Shown: positions 47,422 through 55,892 of the stretch, piece after piece
Layout of the letters: every line of letters starts with the position of its first letter
Numbering within the stretch: the stretch's first letter is position 1
Assembly (NCBI GenBank): GCA_031277855.1
Contig: JAITLO010000038.1
Location: 48,485-112,484, forward strand
DNA from: Acidovorax sp.
Lineage (GTDB): Bacteria; Pseudomonadota; Gammaproteobacteria; Burkholderiales; Burkholderiaceae_C
Direction: 5' to 3'
DNA: 64,000 bases
Notes under the pieces: model-generated
The model's database searches: none
Told to the model about the DNA's origin: nothing
The model's input: the letters and a program-made list of their open reading frames with translations, nothing else
Made by a program: the position numbers and the translations under genes

Positions 47422-48345
47422 TCAGAACTGCCACGCCAGCGTGCCCAGGCCGGCGAACTCGGCCTGAAAGCGCTGTCCGGCCTGCAGCTGCATGCAGCCG
47501 CACCAGGTGCCCGTGGTCACCACCGTGCCCGCAGGCACGCTGCCGTATTCGCGCGCCACATGCTGCAGCCAGTCCAGCAGCAACCAGGCTGGGTCGCCCA
47601 GGCTGTGGGTACCGGTAAAGGTCTGCGGCGCCGCATGGTCCAGCGTGATGGTGCAGCTCTGGGCGCTCCAGTCCTTGCCTTGCAAGGCTTGCATGGGCTG
47701 CCAGTGGCCCAGCAGCAGGCCGCCATGGCATTGGCCATCGGCCAAATGGGCCAGGGCCGGGGCTTTCAAGCCATCGCGCCAGCGCACGTCCACCCATTCC
47801 AGGGCCAAACACCAGGCATCGACCAGGGCCAGCGCGCTGGCATGGTCCAGCGTGGCGGCCTGCTCGGCCGTCACGTTCTGGCCTATGCGCAAGGCGATTT
47901 CCGCCTCGGCACCACGCAACTGGAACACTAGGCTGGGCGCGGGCGCTTCGTCCATACCGGTCAGCACGCCGGGTTCGGGCAAGGGCGCATGCACCAGGGG
48001 CTGGTTGCGGCCAGGGCCGCCACTTTTCCAATAGCGCGGAGCGCGGTCCTGCGGCCACCAGCCATAGGCCTGTGCCAATGCACGCTGCACGGCGCGGGCG
48101 TCTTCGGGGCCACGCAGCAGCGGTGCCACATCGGCACCCTGGGCCTGGGGACTGCCCAGCTTGCGCGACCACCACAGCGCATCGGCCATGGCGTAGGCGT
48201 CTTCATGCAGCTGGGGTGCCATCTGCGCCCAGTCCGGCAGCAGCTCATCCTGGGTCTGCAGCTCGGGGGCCAGGCCTATGGGCGGGGTATTGGCAAAAGG
48301 GGCGGGGCCACAGCTGCCGCTGCGGCATTCAGAGGTTTCCGACAT
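47422..48345 (-). CDS. Fumarylacetoacetase/2-keto-4-pentenoate hydratase-family protein
   Basis: A 307-residue protein related to 2-oxopent-4-enoate hydratase and 4-oxalocrotonate decarboxylase. Family-like blocks include EAEIALRIGQNVTAEQA, CLALEWVDVRW, GGLLLGHWQP and a C-terminal VTTGTWCGCMQLQAGQ, corresponding to the TG.. metal-site region of MhpD-like enzymes. The metal-ligand pattern EAEIAL is present. These enzymes hydrate or decarboxylate intermediates of aromatic meta-cleavage; no such pathway is nearby, so the reaction is open. It is divergent from gdhA. Confidence 0.75.
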   Translation of the reverse strand: MSETSECRSGSCGPAPFANTPPIGLAPELQTQDELLPDWAQMAPQLHEDAYAMADALWWSRKLGSPQAQGADVAPLLRGPEDARAVQRALAQAYGWWPQDRAPRYWKSGGPGRNQPLVHAPLPEPGVLTGMDEAPAPSLVFQLRGAEAEIALRIGQNVTAEQAATLDHASALALVDAWCLALEWVDVRWRDGLKAPALAHLADGQCHGGLLLGHWQPMQALQGKDWSAQSCTITLDHAAPQTFTGTHSLGDPAWLLLDWLQHVAREYGSVPAGTVVTTGTWCGCMQLQAGQRFQAEFAGLGTLAWQF

Positions 48346-48673
48346 GGGCGTGATGATGGCCTATTTGCCCCCTCAGCAGCGGCTGGAGGGCTTTGGTTTT
48401 TCCATTTTTTCCTAGCGACAACAGGGGTCATTCGGCCCGAGCATCGATACCGCACTGCAGCATGCCCATGCCGACCACACAAACTGCTCGCACGAAAGCG
48501 GCAAAAGCGCGTAAATTATCGAAAAAAGCATGACATTTCTTGATTATGCATAGAACGCATAACGCAAGCCACAACAGGCCTTGGACAGACTGAGACGCAG
48601 TGCCTACGCTGCAAAAACAGGTGGAAGCGCGCACTACCGCGCACCTCTATTTCATGTTCCTCCGGGTATCACC
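48346..48673. other. 328-base divergent promoter region before gdhA
   Basis: No credible gene. It contains an AT-rich zone (48510-48565) with the palindrome at 48544-48562 and should hold the promoters of gdhA and the FAH-family gene. Confidence 0.55.
48544..48562. promoter_or_regulatory. Operator candidate upstream of gdhA
   Basis: TTATGC-ATAGAAC-GCATAA is a perfect 6-bp inverted repeat with a LysR-type T-N11-A spacing, 111 bases before the gdhA start in an AT-rich patch. Confidence 0.55.
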
Positions 48674-49981
48674 ATGCACAGCCCTGCCACTTCCGCGTCC
48701 TCTGCGGCGCACCCCTTGCCCTCCTACCTCAACCCGCACGAACTCGGCCCCTGGGGCCAATACCTGCAGCAGGTAGACCGCGTCACGCCCTACCTCGGCT
48801 CGCTGGCGCGCTGGGTGGAAACACTCAAGCGCCCCAAGCGCATTCTGGTGGTGGACGTGCCGATTGAAATGGATGACGGCCGCATTGCCCACTTCGAGGG
48901 CTATCGCGTGCAACACAACCTCAGCCGTGGTCCCGGCAAGGGCGGCGTGCGCTTTCACCAGGACGTGACCCTGTCCGAAGTCATGGCCTTGTCGGCCTGG
49001 ATGTCGGTGAAGAACGCCGCCGTGAACGTGCCCTACGGCGGTGCCAAGGGCGGTATCCGCGTGGACCCCAAGAAGCTCAGCCGTGGCGAGCTGGAGCGTT
49101 TGACGCGCCGCTACACCAGCGAGATCGGCCTGCTGATCGGCCCCTCCAAGGACATTCCTGCTCCTGACGTGAACACCAATGGCCAGGTCATGGCCTGGAT
49201 GATGGACACCTATTCCATGAACACCGGCGCCACCGCCACCGGCGTGGTCACCGGCAAGCCGGTGGACCTGGGCGGCTCGCTGGGCCGCGTGGAAGCTACC
49301 GGCCGCGGCGTGTTCACCGTGGGCATGGAGGCCGCCAAGCTGACCGGCCTGGCCGTGCAAGGCGCCCGCGTGGCCGTGCAGGGCTTTGGCAATGTGGGCG
49401 GCACGGCTGGCAAGCTGTTTGCTGATGCCGGCGCCAAGATCGTGGCCGTGCAGGACCACACCGGTTCCATCCACAACGCGGCCGGCCTGGATGTGGCCGC
49501 CTTGCTGGACCATGTGGGCAACACCGGTGGCGTGGGCGGCTTTGCCGGCGCCACGGCCATGGACAACGGCGATTTCTGGGGCGTGGACTGCGACATCCTG
49601 ATCCCCGCTGCACTGGAAGGCCAGATCACCAAGGACAACGCCGGCAAGATCAAGGCCAAGATGGTGATCGAAGGTGCCAACGGCCCCACCACACCCGAAG
49701 CCGACGACATCCTGAACGACAAGGGCGTGTTGGTGCTGCCCGATGTGATCGCCAATGCCGGCGGCGTCACCGTGTCCTACTTCGAATGGGTGCAGGACTT
49801 CTCTAGCTTCTTCTGGACCGAAGACGAGATCAACGCCCGCCTGGTGCGCATCATGCAAGAAGCCTTTGCCGGCGTCTGGCAGGTGGCACAGGAGAACAAG
49901 GTCAGCTTGCGCACCGCCACCTTTATCGTGGCCTGCAAGCGCATCTTGCACGCCCGCGAAATGCGCGGTCTGTACCCATAA
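48674..49981 (+). CDS. gdhA: Glutamate dehydrogenase (Glu/Leu/Phe/Val dehydrogenase family)
   Basis: A 435-residue hexameric-type dehydrogenase. It shows GPGKGGVRF (substrate lysine Lys89), catalytic Lys125 in [21 protein letters not shown] and the dinucleotide loop [16 protein letters not shown]. It interconverts glutamate and 2-oxoglutarate plus ammonia with NAD(P). The leader of ~30 residues is normal for this class. The start at 48674 gives family length; the longer frame to 48581 does not. Cofactor preference cannot be judged safely. It feeds from the same 2-oxoglutarate pool that the uronate pathway fills. Confidence 0.94.
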   Translation: MHSPATSASSAAHPLPSYLNPHELGPWGQYLQQVDRVTPYLGSLARWVETLKRPKRILVVDVPIEMDDGRIAHFEGYRVQHNLSRGPGKGGVRFHQDVTLSEVMALSAWMSVKNAAVNVPYGGAKGGIRVDPKKLSRGELERLTRRYTSEIGLLIGPSKDIPAPDVNTNGQVMAWMMDTYSMNTGATATGVVTGKPVDLGGSLGRVEATGRGVFTVGMEAAKLTGLAVQGARVAVQGFGNVGGTAGKLFADAGAKIVAVQDHTGSIHNAAGLDVAALLDHVGNTGGVGGFAGATAMDNGDFWGVDCDILIPAALEGQITKDNAGKIKAKMVIEGANGPTTPEADDILNDKGVLVLPDVIANAGGVTVSYFEWVQDFSSFFWTEDEINARLVRIMQEAFAGVWQVAQENKVSLRTATFIVACKRILHAREMRGLYP

Positions 49982-50021
49982 AGCACACCCCATGCACGGC
50001 CCGACCGTGCAGTGCTCCCAT

Positions 50022-50045
50022 GGCGGCCCTTGAGGCCGCTTTTTT
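50022..50045 (+). terminator. Rho-independent terminator of gdhA
   Basis: GCGGCC and GGCCGC pair around CTTGA, followed by TTTTTT. A second small hairpin (GCACGG/CCGTGC, 49993-50010) precedes it. Confidence 0.82.
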
Positions 50046-50100
50046 GTGGATGCCAGCCCCCTTGCATGCATCTGGCGTGTTTTCAGACGGAGACGGCACA

Positions 50101-50619
50101 ATGAAGCCTGCCTCACGGGCACTTACCGTCTCCCCCCATTTCCATCGCATGCACAGCACAGTTTCCTCCTCTTCCGACCCTATCAGCACCCGATTTGCCA
50201 ACGAGCCCGCAGGCCTGTTGTTTGGCCTGCCCATGCCCATGTCCCGCGTCATGGCCTTCAAGGGAGAGCGTATTGGCGACAACCAGGCCCAGATCCGTAT
50301 GGCCTTTCAGGCGGAGCAAGCCAATAGCCGTGGCGAAGTGCATGGCGGCTCCATCGCCACGCTGCTGGACTGCGTACTCGCATCGGCCTGCCGCGCGCAT
50401 GATCCCGAGGCCTATGGTGTGGCCACCATCGACCTGAGCCTGCACTATGTATCTGCGGGCAGCGGCGATTTGATTGCCACTGCATGCTGTGAGCGCCGTG
50501 GCCGCTCCATCAGCTTTGCGCGTGGCGAGGTCCGTGCCGAGGACGGCAGCCTGGTGGCCATGGCCACAGGCTCGTTCAAACTCATCGCCCGCCAGCCAGC
50601 CGCCACGGCCGGGCGCTAG
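50101..50619 (+). CDS. PaaI-family hotdog thioesterase
   Basis: About 172 residues with a single hotdog domain. The catalytic region EVHGGSIATLLDCVLASACR is typical of PaaI/YdiI-like acyl-CoA thioesterases, followed by YGVATIDLSLHYVSAGSGD. It hydrolyses acyl-CoA, often to rescue CoA from stalled pathways. GGAG lies eight bases before ATG 50101, favouring that start; ATG 50149 would give 156 residues, nearer the usual domain length. It is convergent with the CoA-thioester operon that follows. Confidence 0.85.
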   Translation: MKPASRALTVSPHFHRMHSTVSSSSDPISTRFANEPAGLLFGLPMPMSRVMAFKGERIGDNQAQIRMAFQAEQANSRGEVHGGSIATLLDCVLASACRAHDPEAYGVATIDLSLHYVSAGSGDLIATACCERRGRSISFARGEVRAEDGSLVAMATGSFKLIARQPAATAGR

Positions 50620-50640
50620 GCGTTTTTCCTGCGGCCTGTC

Positions 50641-51519
50641 TTATCCCGCGGCCACAGGAAGCGCGCGCTGCTGTGCCCAGGCATGGCGCTGCAGCAGCTG
50701 CTCGGCGTGCTTGAGCACCGGCGCATCCACCATGCGCCCATCCAGCACGCAGACGCCACCACCTGCTTGCTGCAAGGCCTGCTGCACGCGCAGTGCCTGC
50801 GCCACGGAGGACGCGTCTGGATCGAACACCGCATGCACCGCAGCCACCTGGGCCGGGTGTATGCACAGCTTGGCGCCAAAGCCCATGCGCTGCGCGCGCT
50901 GGGTGTCGGCCGTGGTCCGTGCCGCATCGCGCGTGTCCACCGTGACGCCGTCCACAGGCTGGGCCAGCCCTACACGGCGCGAGGCAAACACCAGGCCCAT
51001 GCGCACGGGCAGCAGCTCGGCCTCGTCCGGGCCGCACTGCATGCCGGCGTCAACCTGAAAGTCCAGATGGCCAAAGACCAGGCGCTCCACCTGGGGCGCG
51101 CGGGCCAGGGCATCCAACGCATCCAGACCGGCCACAGATTCCACCAGTGGCAGCAGTGCACAACCAGCTCCCGCCACGGCAGCCACGCCGGAGAGCGTGC
51201 CCGGTGACTCGGCCTTGGCCACCACCGCACCGGCCACGCCCTGGCTCACCAGTTGCGCCAGGGCGCGCACATCCTCGGCATGCCAGGCCGTGCCCTCTGC
51301 ATTGATACGCACCAGCAGGCGCGCGCGCTGGGCGGGCTCCAATGCTTTGCAAGCCGTCAGCAGCGCGGCACGGGCAGCGTCCTTGTCGACAGGGGCCACC
51401 GCATCTTCCCAGTCGGCAATCACCATATCGGCACCGCTGGCCAAGGCCTTGGCAAGGCGCTCGGGGCGGTTGGCCGGCACAAACAGAAAAGAACAGGCGC
51501 GCTGCACAAGATCGGACAT
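50641..51519 (-). CDS. HpcH/HpaI aldolase / CitE-like acyl-CoA lyase
   Basis: A 292-residue TIM-barrel protein of the CitE family. It shows CSFLFVPANRPERLAKAL, MVIADWEDAV with acidic metal ligands, LLPLVESVAG, VFGHLDFQVDAG and GAKLCIHPAQVAAVH. CitE-like proteins cleave citramalyl-CoA, malyl-CoA or citryl-CoA to acetyl-CoA plus a 2-oxoacid. It is the last gene of the leftward operon whose other members (CoA-transferase, mesaconyl-CoA-hydratase-like) would make exactly such a substrate. Citramalyl-CoA lyase is therefore the best guess. Confidence 0.85.
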   Translation of the reverse strand: MSDLVQRACSFLFVPANRPERLAKALASGADMVIADWEDAVAPVDKDAARAALLTACKALEPAQRARLLVRINAEGTAWHAEDVRALAQLVSQGVAGAVVAKAESPGTLSGVAAVAGAGCALLPLVESVAGLDALDALARAPQVERLVFGHLDFQVDAGMQCGPDEAELLPVRMGLVFASRRVGLAQPVDGVTVDTRDAARTTADTQRAQRMGFGAKLCIHPAQVAAVHAVFDPDASSVAQALRVQQALQQAGGGVCVLDGRMVDAPVLKHAEQLLQRHAWAQQRALPVAAG

Positions 51520-51554
51520 AGACGGACAGGCTCTCAGGCAGACCGCTTGCGCGG

Positions 51555-51941
51555 TCAGAGGTATTCGGAAATTTCGATCAGATTCAGATCGGGGTCACGC
51601 ACGTACACCGAGCGTATGGGGCCACGCGCACCGGTGCGCTGCACCGGGCCGGACTCCACGGCAATGCCATGCTGGGCCAGCTGCTGCTGCACCTGGGTCA
51701 GCGGCACGGCAGCGATAAAGCACAGGTCCAGCGCCCCCGGCATGGGGTGCTGGGCCTTGGGTTCGAACTCCTTGCCCTTGAGGTGCAGATTGATCTTCTG
51801 CCCGTTCCAGACAAAGGCCTTGCGGCCTTCGCCAAAAGTCTGCAGCTCCATACCCAGCACGGTGCAGTAAAAATGCACGCATTCGGTTTCGTGGGCGGTG
51901 GTCAGAACCAGGTGGTCCAGGCGATCGATCAATCCAGTCAT
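51555..51941 (-). CDS. VOC-family protein (glyoxalase/fosfomycin-resistance fold)
   Basis: A 128-residue single vicinal-oxygen-chelate domain. Probable metal ligands are His10 (LDHLVLTT), His53 (INLHLKG) and Glu123 (DLNLIEISEY). The family includes glyoxalases, extradiol dioxygenases and methylmalonyl-CoA epimerase. In this CoA-thioester operon an epimerase or isomerase role is conceivable, but the sequence resembles the small generic VOC proteins of unknown substrate. It lies 35 bases before the CitE-like gene. Confidence 0.85.
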   Translation of the reverse strand: MTGLIDRLDHLVLTTAHETECVHFYCTVLGMELQTFGEGRKAFVWNGQKINLHLKGKEFEPKAQHPMPGALDLCFIAAVPLTQVQQQLAQHGIAVESGPVQRTGARGPIRSVYVRDPDLNLIEISEYL

Positions 51942-51955
51942 AGAGGGCTTTCAAG

Positions 51956-51987
51956 CCGGCAAGACAGGCGAAAAGCCGCCTTGCCGG
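51956..51987 (-). repeat. Intra-operon hairpin after the Bug gene
   Basis: CCGGCAAG and CTTGCCGG form an 8-bp stem whose interior can add a GGCG/CGCC pairing around TTTT. It lies between the Bug and VOC genes and has no U tract. It could protect the upstream mRNA for the abundant periplasmic protein. Confidence 0.5.
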
Positions 51988-52004
51988 GGGTTGCACAGAG
52001 GCGC

Positions 52005-53006
52005 TTATTCTGCCGAAACGCCTGCCGCCTTGATCACCTTGTCCCAACGTGCCACCTCGACCTCCAGGTGCTTGCGCAAACCATCGGGTGTGGCTTTATC
52101 GGGCGAGACCAGGTCGGAGCTGAGGTCGGCAATGCGCTTTTTCACGTTCTCGTCCTTCAACGCCACATTCAAGGCCCTGTTGAGCTTGTCCAGCGCCTCC
52201 TTGGGCGTGCCCTTGGGGGCATACATGCCGTGCCAGACCTTGACATCAAAGCCCTTGAGCCCCTGTTCGTTCAGCGTGGGAATATCGGGCAGGGATTTCA
52301 GGCGCTCGGGCGTGGTCACACCAAACACCTTGACGCGCTTGCCATCCTGAATCACCGGCACGGTCTGCGTGGTCTGGTCGCACAGTAGGTCCACCTGGCC
52401 ACCCATCAAGTCGTTCATGGCCGGGCCTGCGCCCTTGTAGGGCACGGTGGTCAGCTTCACGCCCAGCTGGTGCATGAACAGCATGCCGCACAGCTGCGAC
52501 ACCGCGCCAATGCCGGCATTGGCCAGCGAGACCGAGTCCTGGTGCTTTTTGACGTAGTCCTGCAGCTCCTTGAAGTTGTTGGCCGGGAAGTCCTTGCGCG
52601 ACAACAGCGTCATGGGCACATCCAGCACCTGGCCTATGTACTCAAAGTCGGTCAGCGGGTTGTAGGGCAGTTTTTTGTACAGCGCCGGTGCCGTGGCCAT
52701 GCCCATGTGGTGGATGAGAATGGTGTAGCCATCGTTCTTGGCCTTGGCCACGCGGTTGGGGGCAATGGTGCCACCCGCGCCCACGGTGTTTTCCACCAGC
52801 ACGCTCTGCCCCAGGCTTTGGCCCATGGGCACGGCAATCAGTCGGGCCACCACGTCGGTAGGGCCTCCGGCGCTATAGGGCACGACCAGGGTGATGGGCT
52901 TGTCCGGCCAGCTGTTGGCCATGGCCGTACCGGCACCCAGCGCCAGCACAGCGCCTGCCGCACAGGCCTTGAGGGTCCAGCGTCGGGAAGTGAATGAATG
53001 GGTCAT
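52005..53006 (-). CDS. Bug-family (TctC-like) periplasmic substrate-binding protein
   Basis: A 333-residue protein with signal peptide ~1-30 (ACAAGAVLALGAGTAMA). The Bug core has WPDKPITLVVPYSAGGPTD and later VPYKGAGPAMNDLMGGQVD. No permease genes accompany it. Its place between MmgE/PrpD and VOC genes suggests it recognises the dicarboxylate handled by the operon. It is the window's third orphan Bug gene. Confidence 0.88.
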   Translation of the reverse strand: MTHSFTSRRWTLKACAAGAVLALGAGTAMANSWPDKPITLVVPYSAGGPTDVVARLIAVPMGQSLGQSVLVENTVGAGGTIAPNRVAKAKNDGYTILIHHMGMATAPALYKKLPYNPLTDFEYIGQVLDVPMTLLSRKDFPANNFKELQDYVKKHQDSVSLANAGIGAVSQLCGMLFMHQLGVKLTTVPYKGAGPAMNDLMGGQVDLLCDQTTQTVPVIQDGKRVKVFGVTTPERLKSLPDIPTLNEQGLKGFDVKVWHGMYAPKGTPKEALDKLNRALNVALKDENVKKRIADLSSDLVSPDKATPDGLRKHLEVEVARWDKVIKAAGVSAE

Positions 53007-53123
53007 GCAAAGTCTCCTGGTGTCATGGGGCCGGCATTTCTGTGATGCCTCTGTCCCCGGGGAAAAGGATGTCCACGGCCCCCGCCGCAGACATGCCAGA
53101 GATTGACCTCCCTCCGAACCTGC

Positions 53124-54488
53124 TCAGCCCAGCAGCCTGGCCACCTGCGGCCATGCGGCCACCTGCCACAGCTGCTGCACCGCCTGCTGTACCCGCTCTG
53201 CCGGCAGCGCACTGCCATAGGCTGCCAGGCGCAAGGCCTTGGCGGTGATTTCCTCGCGGCTCAAGGTGTTGCCCGGGTCGCCCTTGGGCTCGTCCACCCT
53301 GCCGTGCAGGCTGCGTCCATCCGTGGTCTGCACCGTCACCTTGCCAATCCAGCGTTGGGGGTAGGCGGCATCCACTTCGGGGTCCAGCACCATGCTGACC
53401 TTGTCGCGCATTGCCACAGTGTCAGCCGCCAGGTACTGGGTATCGAATTCGGTCAAACCCGCATGGCCAAAGCGTGCCGCCAGCGCCAGCACCGTGCCCA
53501 TGGAGAACTTGCTCTGGTGCACCGTGGCGGGCGAGGTGACCGGGCCCAGCACGTCGATGGCGCCCTGGTGCACATGGCAGATGACTTGCGCGATATCGCC
53601 CGGTGCCACCCCATGCTGCTGCATCACCTGCAGCAGGGCATCGGCCGCCGGATGGGTATGGCGGCAGGAGGCATGCCATTTGAAGCTGGTCTCGGCCGTG
53701 GCCCAGCGCGTGCCCAAGCCATCGGTGAGCTTGGCGGGGTTGCTGTCGCTGGACATGCCGGCCGCCAGGCCCTGGGGGCCGGTGAAGATGTCCTGCGCGC
53801 CGGTGAAGCCATCCTGGGCCAGATAGGCCGCCATCAAGCCTGCCGATGCCGCATGTGCCGTGTGCAGCTGCTTGCTGTCTGCAGCGGTGCGCAAAAACTC
53901 CCACAGGCCGGCGGACTGTGTGCCGGCAGAGCCGAAGGCATGCTGCATTTGCGCCGGCGTCAGCCCCAGCAGATTGCCCACGGCAGCGGCCGCGGCCAAG
54001 GTGCCTGCCGTGCCCGTGGTGTGGAAGATTTTGTAGTGGCTGCGGCCCAGAAACTCGCCCACGCGTATGCCCACCTCGTAGCCGGCCACGCAGGCCGCCA
54101 TCAGCTGCGCGCCGCTGGCGCCCAGGCTCTGGGCCACGGCCACGGCCGCCGGAAACACCACGGCCGCGGGGTGGAACACCGAGCCGTTGTGCACATCGTC
54201 CTGCTCTGCCACATGCGAGGCAGCGGCATTGGCCAGCGCGGCCATCATGGGCGAGGTGGTGGCGCTTTGGCCTATGACCTCGCTGGGGCCTTGCGCCGGC
54301 CCTTGCGACAGCGCAAAGCGCGCCAGGCTCAGCACCGGGCGGGCACCTTGCCCGGCCAGCACCGAGCCGAACCAGTCCACCCACAGGTCTTCGGCCTTGC
54401 GCTGCACGGCGACGGGCACATCGCTCCAGGCGAGCGTGGCGGCGAACTGGGCCAGCGGATGCACCGCCACCTGGCTTTCTTGCTTCAT
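53124..54488 (-). CDS. MmgE/PrpD-family protein
   Basis: A 454-residue member of the family containing 2-methylcitrate dehydratase and cis-aconitate decarboxylase. It shows an N-terminal helical domain with AEDLWVDWFGSVLAGQG, NAAASHVAEQDDVHNGSVFHP, FHTTGTAGTLAAAAAVG and SFKWHASCRHTHPAADAL. Members dehydrate or isomerise branched tricarboxylates, and many are uncharacterised. Start 54488 is chosen for its GGAG; ATGs at 54518 and 54548 are alternatives. It lies between the CoA-transferase and Bug genes of the putative C5-dicarboxylate operon. Confidence 0.85.
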   Translation of the reverse strand: MKQESQVAVHPLAQFAATLAWSDVPVAVQRKAEDLWVDWFGSVLAGQGARPVLSLARFALSQGPAQGPSEVIGQSATTSPMMAALANAAASHVAEQDDVHNGSVFHPAAVVFPAAVAVAQSLGASGAQLMAACVAGYEVGIRVGEFLGRSHYKIFHTTGTAGTLAAAAAVGNLLGLTPAQMQHAFGSAGTQSAGLWEFLRTAADSKQLHTAHAASAGLMAAYLAQDGFTGAQDIFTGPQGLAAGMSSDSNPAKLTDGLGTRWATAETSFKWHASCRHTHPAADALLQVMQQHGVAPGDIAQVICHVHQGAIDVLGPVTSPATVHQSKFSMGTVLALAARFGHAGLTEFDTQYLAADTVAMRDKVSMVLDPEVDAAYPQRWIGKVTVQTTDGRSLHGRVDEPKGDPGNTLSREEITAKALRLAAYGSALPAERVQQAVQQLWQVAAWPQVARLLG

Positions 54489-54540
54489 ATCGGTCTCCAG
54501 CGCAGTCTGCATCTGCATGGACTGCTCTTGTTTTAGGGTT

Positions 54541-55737
54541 TTAAACATCCATGGCCTTGGCGCTTTGCGCCTGCTGCAGCGCCGCAATCTGTTCGGCACT
54601 CCAGCCCAGCTCGGCCAGGATGGCGGCGTTGTGCTGGCCCACGGCGGGTATGGGGTCCATGCGGTAGTCAAAGGCGCTGTTCACGCCCGGAGGCAGCAGG
54701 GCCGGCACCTCGCCCACGGGCGTGGCCACAGAGCGCCAGCGCTGGCGCGCAGCCAGCTGCGGATGGGCCCACAGCCCCGCCATATCGTTGACATGGGCGT
54801 TGGCAATGCCGGCCGCATCCAGGCGTTGCACCACCTGGGCCGCCGTCAGTTGCGCGAACTCCTGCAGAATCAGTGCTTGCAGCTCGGCCCGGTTGGCATT
54901 GCGCTGTGCATTGCTGTGAAAGCGTGCATCCACGGCCACCTCGGGGCGCAACAGCACCTGCTCGCAAAACACCTTCCATTCGCGCTCGTTCTGCAGGCCC
55001 AGCATCACCGTGCCGCCGTCGCCGGCCGTGAACGGCCCATAGGGGTAGATGCTGGCGTGCGAGGCCCCGGTGCGCGGCGGCGGCGTGGCGCCGTCATAGG
55101 CGTAGTACAGCGGGTAGCCCATCCACTCGCCCATGGCTTCGAGCATGGAAACGTCGATATGGCTGCCCTCACCCGTTCTGCCGCGCAGCAGCAGGGCCGA
55201 GAGGATGTTGGTGTAGGCATACATGCCTGCCGCAATATCGGCCACCGAGATGCCGGACTTGCTCGGTGTCTCCGGCGTGCCGGTGACGGACAGAAAACCC
55301 GCCTCGCTCTGGATCAGCAGGTCATAGGCTTTTTTGTCGCGGTAGGGGCCGTCGCTGCCATAACCACTGATGTCGCACACGATGAGCCTGGGGTTGTGCG
55401 CCTTCAATGCCTCGTACGACAGCCCCATGCGCGCCGCAGCGCCGGGCGCCAGGTTTTGCACCAGCACATCGGCCGTCTTCAACAGCTCCAGCACCGCTGC
55501 CTTGGCCTGGGGCTGCTTCACATCCAGCGCCAGGCTTTGCTTGCTGCGGTTGATCCAGGTGAAGTGCGAGGACTGGCCCTTCACACGCTGGTCATAACCG
55601 CGCGCAAAGTCGCCGCTGCCGGGCCGCTCCACCTTGATCACGCGCGCGCCCAGATCGGCCAGCTGGCGCGTGCAAAACGGTGCGGCCACCGCATGTTCCA
55701 GCGAGACCACGGTAATGCCATCAAGCGGTCGAATCAT
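54541..55737 (-). CDS. CaiB/BaiF class III CoA-transferase
   Basis: A 398-residue class III CoA-transferase. It shows LDGITVVSLEHAVAAPFCTR, ADLGARVIKVERPGSGDFAR, the probable catalytic Asp139 in KKAYDLLIQSEAGF, and SVADIAAGMYAYTNILSALL. It moves CoA from a donor such as succinyl-CoA to a carboxylic acid, probably the activating step of the operon. Relatives act on itaconate, mesaconate, citramalate, oxalate or carnitine; sequence alone does not separate them. Repeat A copy 4 lies just upstream of its start. Confidence 0.9.
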   Translation of the reverse strand: MIRPLDGITVVSLEHAVAAPFCTRQLADLGARVIKVERPGSGDFARGYDQRVKGQSSHFTWINRSKQSLALDVKQPQAKAAVLELLKTADVLVQNLAPGAAARMGLSYEALKAHNPRLIVCDISGYGSDGPYRDKKAYDLLIQSEAGFLSVTGTPETPSKSGISVADIAAGMYAYTNILSALLLRGRTGEGSHIDVSMLEAMGEWMGYPLYYAYDGATPPPRTGASHASIYPYGPFTAGDGGTVMLGLQNEREWKVFCEQVLLRPEVAVDARFHSNAQRNANRAELQALILQEFAQLTAAQVVQRLDAAGIANAHVNDMAGLWAHPQLAARQRWRSVATPVGEVPALLPPGVNSAFDYRMDPIPAVGQHNAAILAELGWSAEQIAALQQAQSAKAMDV

Positions 55738-55784
55738 AAAAACTCCAATTCTCGGAGCGGGTCTCCATGCCAGCACGACCAAGG

Positions 55785-55887
55785 CCAGAGACGCCGAGCA
55801 AGGGCCGCCCCACAGCAAGGGCGTCGTCCCCCTTCCCGCGCGCAGCGCGAGAGAAGGGGGAAGCGGCGCAGCCGCTCAGGGGGTTGT
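55785..55887 (-). repeat. GC-rich intergenic repeat A, copy 4
   Basis: In minus orientation it opens ACCCCCTGAGCGGCTGCG about eight bases after the acyl-CoA dehydrogenase stop and closes GCTCGGCGTCTCTGG. It lies between two genes of the same operon. Confidence 0.73.
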
Positions 55888-55892
55888 CCATA

